Of a DNA stretch of 64,000 nucleotides, positions 23,996 to 32,368 are shown one piece after another. Made by a program: the position numbers and the translations under genes. Within the stretch, counting starts at the first letter, position 1, and every line of letters begins with the position of its first letter. A model generated the notes under the pieces. The model searched no databases, was not told the origin of the DNA, and saw only the letters and a list, made by a program, of their open reading frames with translations. The stretch spans positions 62,001-126,000 of the forward strand of contig CAZKXI010000008.1 in assembly GCA_964556755.1 (NCBI GenBank), read 5' to 3'. Origin of the DNA: UBA4085 sp964556755. Lineage in GTDB: Bacteria; Acidobacteriota; Aminicenantia; Aminicenantales; UBA4085.

Positions 23996-26149
23996 ATGAG
24001 GCATCTCAAGGCTTTCCTGGTGATCGGCGCGGCCGGCGCGGTGCTCGCCGCTCAAACGCCCCAGAAGCCCATCCATCACGACGTCGCGGTCACGCTGAAG
24101 CTCGTCCAGGTCTACGTCAGCGACAAGAGCGGGGCGGCGGTCAAGGACCTGGAGAAGAAGGACTTCGTCCTTCTGGAGGACGGCGAGGAGAAGGCGATCA
24201 CCGAGTTCGAGCGGCACGTGCTCGATCCCGCCTTGCTGGGACGAGAAAAGGCGCCGGTGGAGACCCGCCTCCTCCCCACGCCCTTGGCGCCGGCCGCGAG
24301 GCTTGGCCGAAAGTTCTTCTTGTTCTTCGACTTCGCCTACAACACGCCGATGGGGATTCTACGGGCCAAGAAGGCGGCCCTCCGCTTCATTGAGGCCAAC
24401 CTTCTGCCGATGGACGAGGTGGGGGTGGTCTCCTGCTCGGCCCTCAAGGGGCTGGTGATGAACGAGCCCCTGACGCTCGATCACGCCAAGGCGGCCAAGA
24501 CGGTCTCCGGGCTGGCGCTGTCGGAGATCGTCGGCGCGGCCACGGACGTCGAATGGGAGTACCAGCGCCAGCTGGAGAACAGAACAAGCAACGACGAATC
24601 CGATTATGAATGGGAGCGGCAGGAATCCAAGACGCAAGCCCGCAACTATCTGGCGAATATGACGTCTCTGGTCACGGCGCTGGGATATGTGCAGGGCCGG
24701 AAGCAGATCCTGCTCTTCTCTTCGGGCGTTCCGGCTTCGCTTCTGCAGGGGGCGACGCTCCTGACGAAAAGGACGCTGGGCTTCGATACCATTCTGCTGC
24801 ATCTGAATGATGAGATGCGCCAGGCCGCCCTCAAAGCTGACTGCGTGTTTTTCGTCCTCGACACGCGGGGCAACGAGACGGACTTATTCGCGCTCGATAA
24901 GGCGTCCGCGGAGGACCAAAAGTCCATCGTCTTTCGGCCTTTTGAATCCTCCTTGAGCGTGATCACGCCGGAGGCATTGAAGGGGACGCAGACCCTTCGC
25001 GATATGGCCTTCTCCACGGGCGGGCAGTACTTCGGCGATGTCCGAAACTACGAGGAAGCCTTCGACGACCTTCAGAGCCTGACGGGAACCTACTACGTCC
25101 TGGGCTATCCCATCAACGAACGGATCGACGGTCGCTTCCACAAGATCAAGGTCAAGGTCCTGCGGAAGGGCTGCCAGGTCCACACGCAGGCCGGGTATTA
25201 CAACCCCAAGTCCTTCCGGGATTTTTCGGACCTGGAGAAGAAGCTCCATCTCTTCGACCTGGCCCTGTCCGACAAGCCGATGTTCCAGGTCCCCGACGTT
25301 TTCCCCCTGCTGCCGTTGGCCTATGAGGAGGCGGGAAGCGCCTATCTTCGCCTCGAATCTCTCCTCCCCTCCGCCATCGTGGACAAGTTCGCCGGGCGGA
25401 AGGTGGAGATCGTCGCCCTGGCCTTTGACGAAAAGGATCGTCTGGCCGGCCTACAAAGGACGACGCCGGATCTGGCCAAGCACCGGGGCCGGGACATCCA
25501 TTTCGCGGCCGGGATGGCCGCATCGGCGGGCGCCTTCGTCTGCCGGATCGTGATGCGGGACCTGGAAACGGGCGCGGCGGCGGTGGCCTCGGCCAAGGCC
25601 TATGTCCCGGCGCCCTCGGCCCGAGGGCTTCGCCTCGGCACCCCTCTACTCCTGGCCCCCGTCGTGAATGCGGTCATGATCGAGAGCGCCGGCAAGAAGG
25701 GGAGAGAGATCGAGCGCTGGAGATCGGTCTATCCCTACGATAGGGCCCGCTGGGCGCCTTGTCCGGAGGGGATCGAGTCCGGGACGGCGGCGTTGCGCGC
25801 CCTCATCCCCTACGCTTGGGAAGGCGGCGCCCCTTCCGGACCGAAGCTGTCCGCCCATCTTGTGGACTCCGCAAAGGGGAACAAGATCGGAGCCTCCGTC
25901 GCCGTTCTCATGGACGATAAGAAGGAGGCGAGGGGAAGCTGGCTGGTCGGTATCTCCTTCGACGATGTTCCGGCGGGGAGGTATGTCCTCTACTTTCACG
26001 CGTCGGATCCCGTTACGGGGGCTACGGCCTATTCCCGCGTCCCGCTGACGGTCTCTCCCGCCCGCCTCGCCTTGACAGCCTCCCGGCCGGCCGCTAAGAT
26101 GGCTGCCTGCGATCCGGCCGCCCCCGAGGCGGCCGCCTCCCCAAGGTGA
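23996..26149 (+). CDS. VWFA-related acidobacterial-type secreted protein
   Basis: 717-residue exported protein. The chosen ATG at 23996 begins the signal peptide MRHLKAFLVIGAAGAVLAAQ; an in-frame ATG at 23963 would start inside the T run. After it come a VWFA-related N-terminal strand region (VAVTLKLVQVYVSDKSGAAV, DFVLLEDGEEKAITEFERH) and the von Willebrand A-like domain (FFLFFDFAYN, KQILLFSSGVPASLLQ). This arrangement is characteristic of the family found mainly in Acidobacteriota-like genomes. The C-terminal 300 residues look like beta domains without a known signature. The role is unknown; adhesion or envelope stress functions are possible. efpL follows 4 bases after its stop. Confidence 0.8.
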   Translation: MRHLKAFLVIGAAGAVLAAQTPQKPIHHDVAVTLKLVQVYVSDKSGAAVKDLEKKDFVLLEDGEEKAITEFERHVLDPALLGREKAPVETRLLPTPLAPAARLGRKFFLFFDFAYNTPMGILRAKKAALRFIEANLLPMDEVGVVSCSALKGLVMNEPLTLDHAKAAKTVSGLALSEIVGAATDVEWEYQRQLENRTSNDESDYEWERQESKTQARNYLANMTSLVTALGYVQGRKQILLFSSGVPASLLQGATLLTKRTLGFDTILLHLNDEMRQAALKADCVFFVLDTRGNETDLFALDKASAEDQKSIVFRPFESSLSVITPEALKGTQTLRDMAFSTGGQYFGDVRNYEEAFDDLQSLTGTYYVLGYPINERIDGRFHKIKVKVLRKGCQVHTQAGYYNPKSFRDFSDLEKKLHLFDLALSDKPMFQVPDVFPLLPLAYEEAGSAYLRLESLLPSAIVDKFAGRKVEIVALAFDEKDRLAGLQRTTPDLAKHRGRDIHFAAGMAASAGAFVCRIVMRDLETGAAAVASAKAYVPAPSARGLRLGTPLLLAPVVNAVMIESAGKKGREIERWRSVYPYDRARWAPCPEGIESGTAALRALIPYAWEGGAPSGPKLSAHLVDSAKGNKIGASVAVLMDDKKEARGSWLVGISFDDVPAGRYVLYFHASDPVTGATAYSRVPLTVSPARLALTASRPAAKMAACDPAAPEAAASPR

Positions 26150-26153
26150 CCCC

Positions 26154-26720
26154 ATGATCAACGCATCCGAGCTGAAGAAGGGCGACGTGGCCAAGATCGA
26201 CGGCGCCCCCCATATCGTGGAGAACGTCTCGGTCCAGAAGCCGAGCGCCCGCGGCTCGTCCTCCCTCTACAAGCTGCGCTTCCGCAACCTGGTGACCAAG
26301 CGCAAGGTGGACCTCGTCTTCAAGGGCGACGACATGCTCGACGAGGTCGACTTCGAGCGGCGGCCCGTGCAGTTTCTCTTCGGCGACGAGTCGGGCATGA
26401 CCTTCATGGACCTGCAGGACTACAGCCAATTCGCCCTGAGCCGGGAGGACCTGGAGGAGGAGTGGCCCTACATCACCGAGGGCCTGGAGGGTATCATCGC
26501 CATGATCTCGGACGGCCGGGCCGTGGGCATCCAGCTCCCCATCTCGGTGGCCATGACCATCGTCGAGACGACCCCGGCCGTCAAGGGCGGCTCGGCCACC
26601 TCGCGGACCAAGCCGGCGACTTTGACGACGGGACTGGTCATCCAGGTTCCCGAGTACCTGACAAGCGGGGAAGTCGTCCGTGTCGACACCCGGACCGGCG
26701 AGTACGTGGGAAAAGCCTAA
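26154..26720 (+). CDS. efpL: EF-P-like translation factor EfpL (YeiP)
   Basis: 188-residue three-domain factor that enters the ribosomal E site and relieves stalling. The KOW-like N-terminal domain has the loop QKPSARGSSSLYKLRF, with Arg33 at its tip. Canonical EF-P carries a modifiable Lys or a rhamnosylated Arg in a different loop context (typically xxKPGKGxA). SPTARG-type loops followed by TLYKMRF, and the C-terminal AVKGGSATSRTKPATL and TGLVIQVPEYL segments, match YeiP/EfpL. No EF-P modification enzyme is visible in the window. The gene lies 4 bases after the VWFA gene. Confidence 0.85.
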   Translation: MINASELKKGDVAKIDGAPHIVENVSVQKPSARGSSSLYKLRFRNLVTKRKVDLVFKGDDMLDEVDFERRPVQFLFGDESGMTFMDLQDYSQFALSREDLEEEWPYITEGLEGIIAMISDGRAVGIQLPISVAMTIVETTPAVKGGSATSRTKPATLTTGLVIQVPEYLTSGEVVRVDTRTGEYVGKA

Positions 26721-26757
26721 GGTCCTTTCGGGAACGTTCGTTCCGCTCCGGCGTCTT

Positions 26758-27351
26758 CTACCGGCCGGAGACGATCCTGTCGTCGAAGGGGAACCAACCC
26801 CAGTCGCGGGCCTGGCCGTCGCGGCTCTCGCCGGGCCGCCGCGTGGCCCGGTTGAAGCGGTTATAATCGCCTTCGCTCCGGAAGCGGACCTCGTTTCCTT
26901 TCCGCCAGCGGATATCCGTCCAGGCATAGGGGTAGGGATCCATGGACCGGCGGGGCTCGACGCCCTCGCTTCCGGCGGCGGCCGGCGCCATCCAATCGGC
27001 GATCCTGTAGACGTTGATCCAAGGGTGGCCTTCCCCGATCGAGACGATCAGGGCCATTCCCTTGTCGGGCGAGATGATGACGTCCTGGATTTGGGCCAGC
27101 TCGCGGAGCAGGGGGGGAATGACGAGGCGGCCCTGGGCGTCGATGGCGACAAGGACGTCGGCGGCCATGGCTCCGCTCTTCTCGATGACGCGGATCTCGC
27201 GGCACACGTCCGTTCCGACAAGGAAGCGTCGCGCGTTGGCCGGCCCGCGGCAAGCCGCGCCCACGAGGAAGAGGGTGGCAAGGGCGCCAGCCGCAACCCC
27301 TATCGGTGGGAGAGCGGGGCGGAACCGGCGATTCTTCCCGTCTTGCGGCAC
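26758..27351 (-). CDS. Putative lipoprotein of unknown function
   Basis: 197-residue protein on the minus strand, convergent with efpL and divergent from the helicase gene. The N-terminus (IGVAAGALATLFLVGAACRG) is a signal with a plausible lipobox VGAAC, so the mature protein would be a lipoprotein starting at Cys34. The middle resembles a repeat of a beta-propeller or 6-bladed type (VLVAIDAQGRLVIPPLL, DVIISPDKGMALIVSIGEGH), and the C-terminus is Arg/Asp/Trp-rich (YAWTDIRWRKGNEVRF). No family is recognised. The frame is uninterrupted and its codon bias fits its neighbours; the reverse-strand reading through the same DNA is less protein-like. Confidence 0.6.
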   Translation of the reverse strand: MPQDGKNRRFRPALPPIGVAAGALATLFLVGAACRGPANARRFLVGTDVCREIRVIEKSGAMAADVLVAIDAQGRLVIPPLLRELAQIQDVIISPDKGMALIVSIGEGHPWINVYRIADWMAPAAAGSEGVEPRRSMDPYPYAWTDIRWRKGNEVRFRSEGDYNRFNRATRRPGESRDGQARDWGWFPFDDRIVSGR

Positions 27352-27551
27352 GAATCCTCCTTTCCCCGGCCTCTCCTTCCCGGCGCTTCGTCCGGATCGC
27401 AGATCGGCCCCCGTGACCGGGATTATACCCCGACGGCCCCGCTCCGCGTTATGGCTCCTCGGAATATTGTTGGCTTTCCTCCCCGGTTCGGGGTATTTTA
27501 TGCGGCTGACGCCGCCACGGCGCTTCTCTCGGTTGTCAAGGATCCAACAAC

Positions 27552-29777
27552 GTGACCGACGATATCCTCTCGGGCCTGACCGGAAGCCAGCGGCAGGCCG
27601 TCCTCCACGGCGGCGGGCCGATGCTGGTCCTGGCCGGGCCCGGCTCGGGCAAAACCCGAGTAATCACCCATCGCATCGCCCAGCTCATCAGCCGCGGCGC
27701 CCGCCCGGAGGGCATCCTGGCCCTGACCTTCACCAACAAGGCGGCCGAGGAGATGCGCAGCCGCCTGCGCGCCATGGACGTCCCGCCCGGAGCGCTCCTC
27801 TGCACCTTCCACAGCCTGTGCGTCCGGATCCTGCGCGAGTGGGCTTCGCGGGCCGGCCTGCCGGCCGGATTCGTCATCTATGACCAGTCCGACCAGAAGG
27901 CGGTCCTGGCCGACGTCCTGAGGGACGAGAAGCTGGACGCCAAGGACTATCCGCCGGCCCGCGTCCTGCGCCAGATCAGCGTCCTGAAGAACCACATGCT
28001 CGGCGCGGAGGAGGGCGCGCGGCGCGGCCTGGTGGACTTGCCCGCGGTCGTCCTGGACGATGTCGCGGCGGGCTACCAGAGGAAGCTCGCGGCCGCGGGG
28101 GCCCTGGACTTCGACGACCTCCTGGTCCGGACGGCCCGGCTCCTGGACGAGGACGTCGAGCTGCGCGAGCGGCTTTCCCGGCGCTGGCTCTACATCCTCG
28201 TCGACGAGTATCAGGACACCAACGCCTGCCAGTACCGCATCGCCCGCGCCTTGGCCTCCGGCCACGACAACCTCTTCGTCACCGGCGACCCCGACCAGTC
28301 CATCTACGGCTGGCGGGGGGCCGACATCGAGAATATCCTGGCCTTCGAGCGCGACTTCCCGGCCGCTCCCGTGATCCGGCTGGAGGAGAACTTCCGCTCC
28401 TCGCCCCAGGTCCTGCGGCTGGCCGACGAGCTGATCAAGGCCAACGCCCGTCGCAAGGAGAAGGTCCTCATCGCCCGCAAGCCGGAAGGAGCCCGGCCGC
28501 GCCTCTTTCGCTTCCTGGACGAGAGAGACGAGGCCCGCGGGGCCGCCGACTGGATCCGCGGCCTGCACGAAGGGGAGGGCCTGGACTTCCGGCGGATGGC
28601 CGTCTTCTACCGGACCAACGCCATGAGCCGGGTGATCGAGGAGGCCTTGATCCAAGCCGCCGTGCCCTACCAGATCGTCAAGGGCGTGGAGTTCTTCCAC
28701 CGGCGCGAGGTCAAGGATGCCTTGGCCTACCTGCGCCTGCTGCTCAATCCGGCCGACGAGGTCTCGCTTCTGCGGGTGATCAATCGGCCGGCCCGCGGCA
28801 TCGGGGACACGTCCGTCGAAAGGCTGCTGGCGCGGGCCCGGGCGCTGGACGTCGGATTGTGGGACATCCTCCTGGATCCTTCCGGCGTTCCGGAGCTTCC
28901 CCCGGCCGCCGCCGTCCGGATCGGCAAGTTCGTCAAGCTCATCGAGGGCCTGCAGACGGGCTTGGACCGTCCCGTGGCCGCCATCGCCCGCGACGTCTAC
29001 ATTCGCAGCGGCCTCAAGGACGCCTTCATCAAGGAGAAGGACCCGGACGCGGCGGAGAACGTCGAGGAGCTCATCCGTTCGGCCGCCCAATACGACGAGG
29101 AGGAAGCCGAAGCGGCTTCCGCCGCGCAGGGCGTCGATCTGCGCGGCCTGGCCGGCTACCTGCAGCGGACGGCCCTCATCAGCGACATCGATTCCTACGA
29201 CGAGCAGGCCGGCGCCGTCTCGCTGATGACCTTGCACAGCGCCAAGGGCCTGGAGTTCGAGGCGGTCATGATCGTGGGCGTGGAGGAGGGGATCATCCCG
29301 CATGCCCGGAGCCTGGAGGAAGGCCGGGACCTGGAAGAGGAGCGGCGGCTGCTCTTCGTCGGCGTCACCCGGGCCGAGCGATTTCTGGCCCTCAGCCACG
29401 CCGTCTCGCGGGCCATCCACGGCGGGCCGCGTCCGGCCGCGCCGTCATCCTTCCTCGCGGGCTTGTCGGGGCTGGAGGTCGTCTCGACGGTGCCCTTCGG
29501 GGCCGGAGTCGCGGAGGCGCCCTCGCGGCCTTTCCGGACGCCCAAGGGCTTCGTCCCGGATTGGGCCGCCCCGAAGAAAGCCGCGCCGTCTGCCGCCGCG
29601 CCGCAGGAGATGTCGGGCTTCCGGATCGGCCAGCGGGTGCGGCACCCTGCCCTTGGCGAAGGCCGCATCGAGGCCTTCGTGGAGGGCGGCACGGCGGGCC
29701 GGGCCGTCATCCAGTTCGACAAGGGGGCCCGGCTGATCATGGGCCTGCTGGCGGCCAAGCTGGAAGCGCTGGATTGA
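27552..29777 (+). CDS. UvrD/PcrA-type ATP-dependent DNA helicase
   Basis: 741-residue superfamily 1A 3'-5' helicase for DNA repair and replication-fork maintenance. Q motif LTGSQRQAV; Walker A AGPGSGKT at 28-35; motif Ia ALTFTNKAAEEM; motif II LVDEYQDTN; motif III GDPDQSIYGWRGAD; motif IV LEENFRSSPQVL; motif V MTLHSAKGLEFEAVMIVGVE; motif VI VGVTRAERFLALSHA. The final 50 residues (FRIGQRVRHPALGEGRIEAF) form the Tudor-like C-terminal domain by which PcrA/UvrD contacts RNA polymerase. Translation starts at GTG 27552 with AAGGA nine bases upstream. PcrA and UvrD names are both used for this family. Confidence 0.92.
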   Translation: MTDDILSGLTGSQRQAVLHGGGPMLVLAGPGSGKTRVITHRIAQLISRGARPEGILALTFTNKAAEEMRSRLRAMDVPPGALLCTFHSLCVRILREWASRAGLPAGFVIYDQSDQKAVLADVLRDEKLDAKDYPPARVLRQISVLKNHMLGAEEGARRGLVDLPAVVLDDVAAGYQRKLAAAGALDFDDLLVRTARLLDEDVELRERLSRRWLYILVDEYQDTNACQYRIARALASGHDNLFVTGDPDQSIYGWRGADIENILAFERDFPAAPVIRLEENFRSSPQVLRLADELIKANARRKEKVLIARKPEGARPRLFRFLDERDEARGAADWIRGLHEGEGLDFRRMAVFYRTNAMSRVIEEALIQAAVPYQIVKGVEFFHRREVKDALAYLRLLLNPADEVSLLRVINRPARGIGDTSVERLLARARALDVGLWDILLDPSGVPELPPAAAVRIGKFVKLIEGLQTGLDRPVAAIARDVYIRSGLKDAFIKEKDPDAAENVEELIRSAAQYDEEEAEAASAAQGVDLRGLAGYLQRTALISDIDSYDEQAGAVSLMTLHSAKGLEFEAVMIVGVEEGIIPHARSLEEGRDLEEERRLLFVGVTRAERFLALSHAVSRAIHGGPRPAAPSSFLAGLSGLEVVSTVPFGAGVAEAPSRPFRTPKGFVPDWAAPKKAAPSAAAPQEMSGFRIGQRVRHPALGEGRIEAFVEGGTAGRAVIQFDKGARLIMGLLAAKLEALD

Positions 29778-29841
29778 ACTGACTATAATTGACTGTTTCC
29801 TAGCAGGCTTGGATTGGGAGCGCTGATAGGGGAGAAGGATT

Positions 29842-31077
29842 ATGACGGAAGCCATTTATTTTGTCGTCGGGGCCGCTTTTGGAATCCTGGCCGCGCTGCT
29901 CATCCAGCGCTGGCGCCAGAAGGACGCCGAGAAGCTGGCCCAGGAGCTGGTCAACCAGGCGGAGATCCAGAAGTCCCAGGACCTGGAATCCCTTCTCGGC
30001 CGGGTCCGGGAGTCTTTCCAGTCGCTGTCCTTGGACGCCTTATCCAAGAGCAACGAGCAGCTCATTCGAATGGCCGAGGAAAAGCTCGGCCGTCATACGG
30101 CACAGGGTGAACAGACGTTAGACAGCAAAAAGAAGCTCATCGACCAGAACGTCGATTCGATGCGCACCGATATGAAGCGGATGCAGGAGCTGGTTTCCCA
30201 ATTGGAACGCGACCGCCAGCAGAAGTTCGGGGAGCTGACCTCCCAGCTTAAAGCCGCCGCGGAACAGACCGGCAAGCTCCAGGACACAGCGGAGCACCTG
30301 CGGCAGGCCCTGTCTTCCAGCCGGTCGCGCGGCCAGTGGGGCGAGCGGATGGCCGAGGACGTCTTGGCCCTGGCCGGTTTCAAGGAGGGCTTCAACTACC
30401 TCAAGCAGAAGACACTTGAAGCGGCCGGCGGACGGCCCGATTTCACCTTTCTTCTTCCGCAGGAGCGCCGCCTCAATATGGACGTCAAGTTCCCTCTCGA
30501 CAACTACGTGCGCTACTTGGAGGCGGGAAACGATGTCGAGAGGGAACGGCACAAGAAGCAGTTTCTTTCGGATGTCCGGACCCGGGTCAAGGAAGTCACG
30601 ACCCGCGACTACATCAACCCCGAGGAGAATACCCTCGACTACGTGCTGGTCTTCATCCCCAACGAGCAGGTCTACGGCTTCATCCACGAGAACGACCGCG
30701 ACCTGCTCGACGCGGCCCTCAAGCAGAAGGTCATCCTCTGCTCGCCGATCACTCTCTACGCCGTCTTGGCGGTCATCCGGCAAGGCATGGCCAACTTCGC
30801 CATGGAGCGAACGGCCGGCACGCTTCTGGGCCTGGTCGACGGATTCGAGAAGCAGTTCGACGCTTTCGTCGAGTCGTTTGACAAGGTCGGCAAGCGGATC
30901 GATGACGTCCAGACCGAGTTCAAGAAGCTGGAGACGACCCGGCGCAAGGCTCTTGACCGGTCCATGGACAAGATCCGGGCGCTGCGGGAAGAGAAGGGCT
31001 TGGACGCGGAAGGCGCCGTTCTGGAGGGCGAGACCGTGGCCGGCAAGCTGGGCCCCGGCGGCGGTGCCGCGGAGTGA
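29842..31077 (+). CDS. rmuC: DNA recombination protein RmuC
   Basis: 411-residue protein with an N-terminal membrane anchor (IYFVVGAAFGILAALLIQRW). A long coiled coil follows at about 25-150 (KDAEKLAQELVNQAEIQKSQ, ELVSQLERDRQQKFGELTSQ), then the RmuC nuclease-like domain (SRGQWGERMAEDVLALAGFK, RPDFTFLLPQERRLNMDVKF, FIPNEQVYGFIHENDRDL). RmuC limits inversions at short inverted repeats in Escherichia coli. Its length agrees with the family. It is transcribed in the same direction as the helicase gene, 64 bases apart. Confidence 0.92.
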   Translation: MTEAIYFVVGAAFGILAALLIQRWRQKDAEKLAQELVNQAEIQKSQDLESLLGRVRESFQSLSLDALSKSNEQLIRMAEEKLGRHTAQGEQTLDSKKKLIDQNVDSMRTDMKRMQELVSQLERDRQQKFGELTSQLKAAAEQTGKLQDTAEHLRQALSSSRSRGQWGERMAEDVLALAGFKEGFNYLKQKTLEAAGGRPDFTFLLPQERRLNMDVKFPLDNYVRYLEAGNDVERERHKKQFLSDVRTRVKEVTTRDYINPEENTLDYVLVFIPNEQVYGFIHENDRDLLDAALKQKVILCSPITLYAVLAVIRQGMANFAMERTAGTLLGLVDGFEKQFDAFVESFDKVGKRIDDVQTEFKKLETTRRKALDRSMDKIRALREEKGLDAEGAVLEGETVAGKLGPGGGAAE

Positions 31078-31177
31078 CGGATTACGACCGGGCCCGCAAG
31101 AGATGATGAAGGCGCTTTCGGGCCGCAGTCATTAATTCTTGAACCGGGAGCAGGAAATTCCTTCGGGAGGCCGGCAT

Positions 31178-31546
31178 ATGGATCCTCAAAGACGCAAGGA
31201 GCTGATCCGGACCTATAAGGACCATCCGCCCCGGGCCGGCGTGTTTCAGATTCGCAACTTGATCAGCGGCAAGGTCTTTCTTTCCAGCGCGCCCAGCGTG
31301 GACGGCAAGCTCAACACCCAGCGCTTCATGCTCCAGGCGGGCGGCCACGTCAACAAGGCCTTGCAGGCCGATTGGAGCCGGCAGAAGCCCGAGGACTTCG
31401 CCTTCGAGGTGCTCGAGTACCTCAAGCCCTCCAGCCCGGACGCATCGCCGCTGACGATCCGGGCGGAGCTGGCCGAATTGGAGAAGCGTTGGCTGGAGAA
31501 GGTCCGGCCTTACGGCGACGGGGGATACAACAAGCCCCCGGCTTAG
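31178..31546 (+). CDS. GIY-YIG nuclease-like protein with altered signature
   Basis: 122-residue protein of the short stand-alone GIY-YIG type known from Bacillus and others. The signature tyrosines are replaced: GVFQI stands for GIY and KVFLSS for YIG. The rest (LNTQRFMLQAGGHVNKALQA, EDFAFEVLEYLKP, RWLEKVRPYGDGGYNK) aligns with the family, where G-V-Y-Q-I and I-F-I-G-S are usual. Loss of the aromatic catalytic residues may mean reduced or absent nuclease activity. ATG 31178 with GGGAGG at 31165-31170 is preferred over an earlier in-frame ATG at 31139. Confidence 0.72.
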   Translation: MDPQRRKELIRTYKDHPPRAGVFQIRNLISGKVFLSSAPSVDGKLNTQRFMLQAGGHVNKALQADWSRQKPEDFAFEVLEYLKPSSPDASPLTIRAELAELEKRWLEKVRPYGDGGYNKPPA

Positions 31547-31583
31547 GCTTGCTGATCGGGCTTGTCGGTCGGTCGGCGCGGTC

Positions 31584-32243
31584 TTAAACCCGGGGGCCGA
31601 AGATGGCGGTGCCGATGCGGACCCGGGTCGCGCCTTCCTGAATGGCGACCCGATAAGAGTGGCTCATGCCCATGGACAGGACCGCCATCTCCGCCCCGGG
31701 CAGGCCCAGATCCCGGAATCGCGCGAACAGATCCCGGGTCGTCCTGAAGAAGGGCCGGGAGTCCTCGGGATCGCCCTCGAAGGGGCCCATGGTCATTAGC
31801 CCGCGCAAGCGCAGGTTTGGGAGGACGGCGGCGGCCCGCAGCAGGTTTTCCGCATCGGCCGGCCGGACGCCGGCTTTCTGGCCTTCTTCGCCGCTGTTGA
31901 TCTCGAGCAGGATGTCCAGGCTCCGTCCGGCGGCGGCGCAGCGCTTGTCCAGCTCGCGGGCCAGCTCGATCGAGTCCACCGTCTCGATCATGTCGAAGAT
32001 CTCGACGGCCTTCTTGGCCTTGTTGGACTGGAGGTGGCCGATCAGGCTCCAGGCGCAGCGGGAGCCGACCGCGGCCTTGGCTGTCTGGGCTTCCTGGACG
32101 TAGTTCTCGCCGATGATCCGGACGCCGGCCTCGATCGCTTCGACGATCTCGCCAGGAGCTCGCGTCTTGGCCGCGGCGGCCAGCTCGACTCCGGGCGGAA
32201 GCTCGGCCAGGATGCGGCGGACGTTATCTTGAATCGCGGACAT
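31584..32243 (-). CDS. yggS: Pyridoxal phosphate homeostasis protein (YggS/PLPBP)
   Basis: 219-residue PLP-binding protein of the YggS/PROSC family, a TIM-barrel that buffers PLP and affects amino-acid metabolism. The PLP lysine is Lys26 in LAAAAKTRAP. Other markers are IIGENYVQEAQ, WSLIGHLQSNKAKKAVEIFD, LDILLEINSGEEGQKAG, LRLRGLMTMGPF and VLSMGMSHSYRVAIQEGATR. It is divergent from dgt across a 125-base gap that holds a small inverted repeat at 32286-32305 (ggccgag / ctcggcc arms). Confidence 0.93.
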   Translation of the reverse strand: MSAIQDNVRRILAELPPGVELAAAAKTRAPGEIVEAIEAGVRIIGENYVQEAQTAKAAVGSRCAWSLIGHLQSNKAKKAVEIFDMIETVDSIELARELDKRCAAAGRSLDILLEINSGEEGQKAGVRPADAENLLRAAAVLPNLRLRGLMTMGPFEGDPEDSRPFFRTTRDLFARFRDLGLPGAEMAVLSMGMSHSYRVAIQEGATRVRIGTAIFGPRV

Positions 32244-32334
32244 GGACGTATCCTCTCCCCTGCCGATTGTAGCAGAAACATCTCCGGCCGAGAATCGGCT
32301 CGGCCCCGGCTAGGGCGGCCGATGGACGCGCGAA

Positions 32335-32362
32335 TTCCATCCGACCTCCATTCTGCTATAAT
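32335..32362 (+). promoter_or_regulatory. dgt promoter, probably leaderless
   Basis: TTCCAT at 32335-32340 and a consensus TATAAT at 32357-32362 have a 16-base spacer. The GTG start of dgt begins at 32369, just seven bases after the -10 box, so transcription would start at or beside the start codon. There is no ribosome-binding site between them, which fits a leaderless message. Confidence 0.5.
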
Positions 32363-32368
32363 GCCCCC

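Noticed and set aside
29784..29789. TATAAT between the helicase gene and rmuC
   Set aside because: No -35 hexamer at suitable spacing; treated as unproven.
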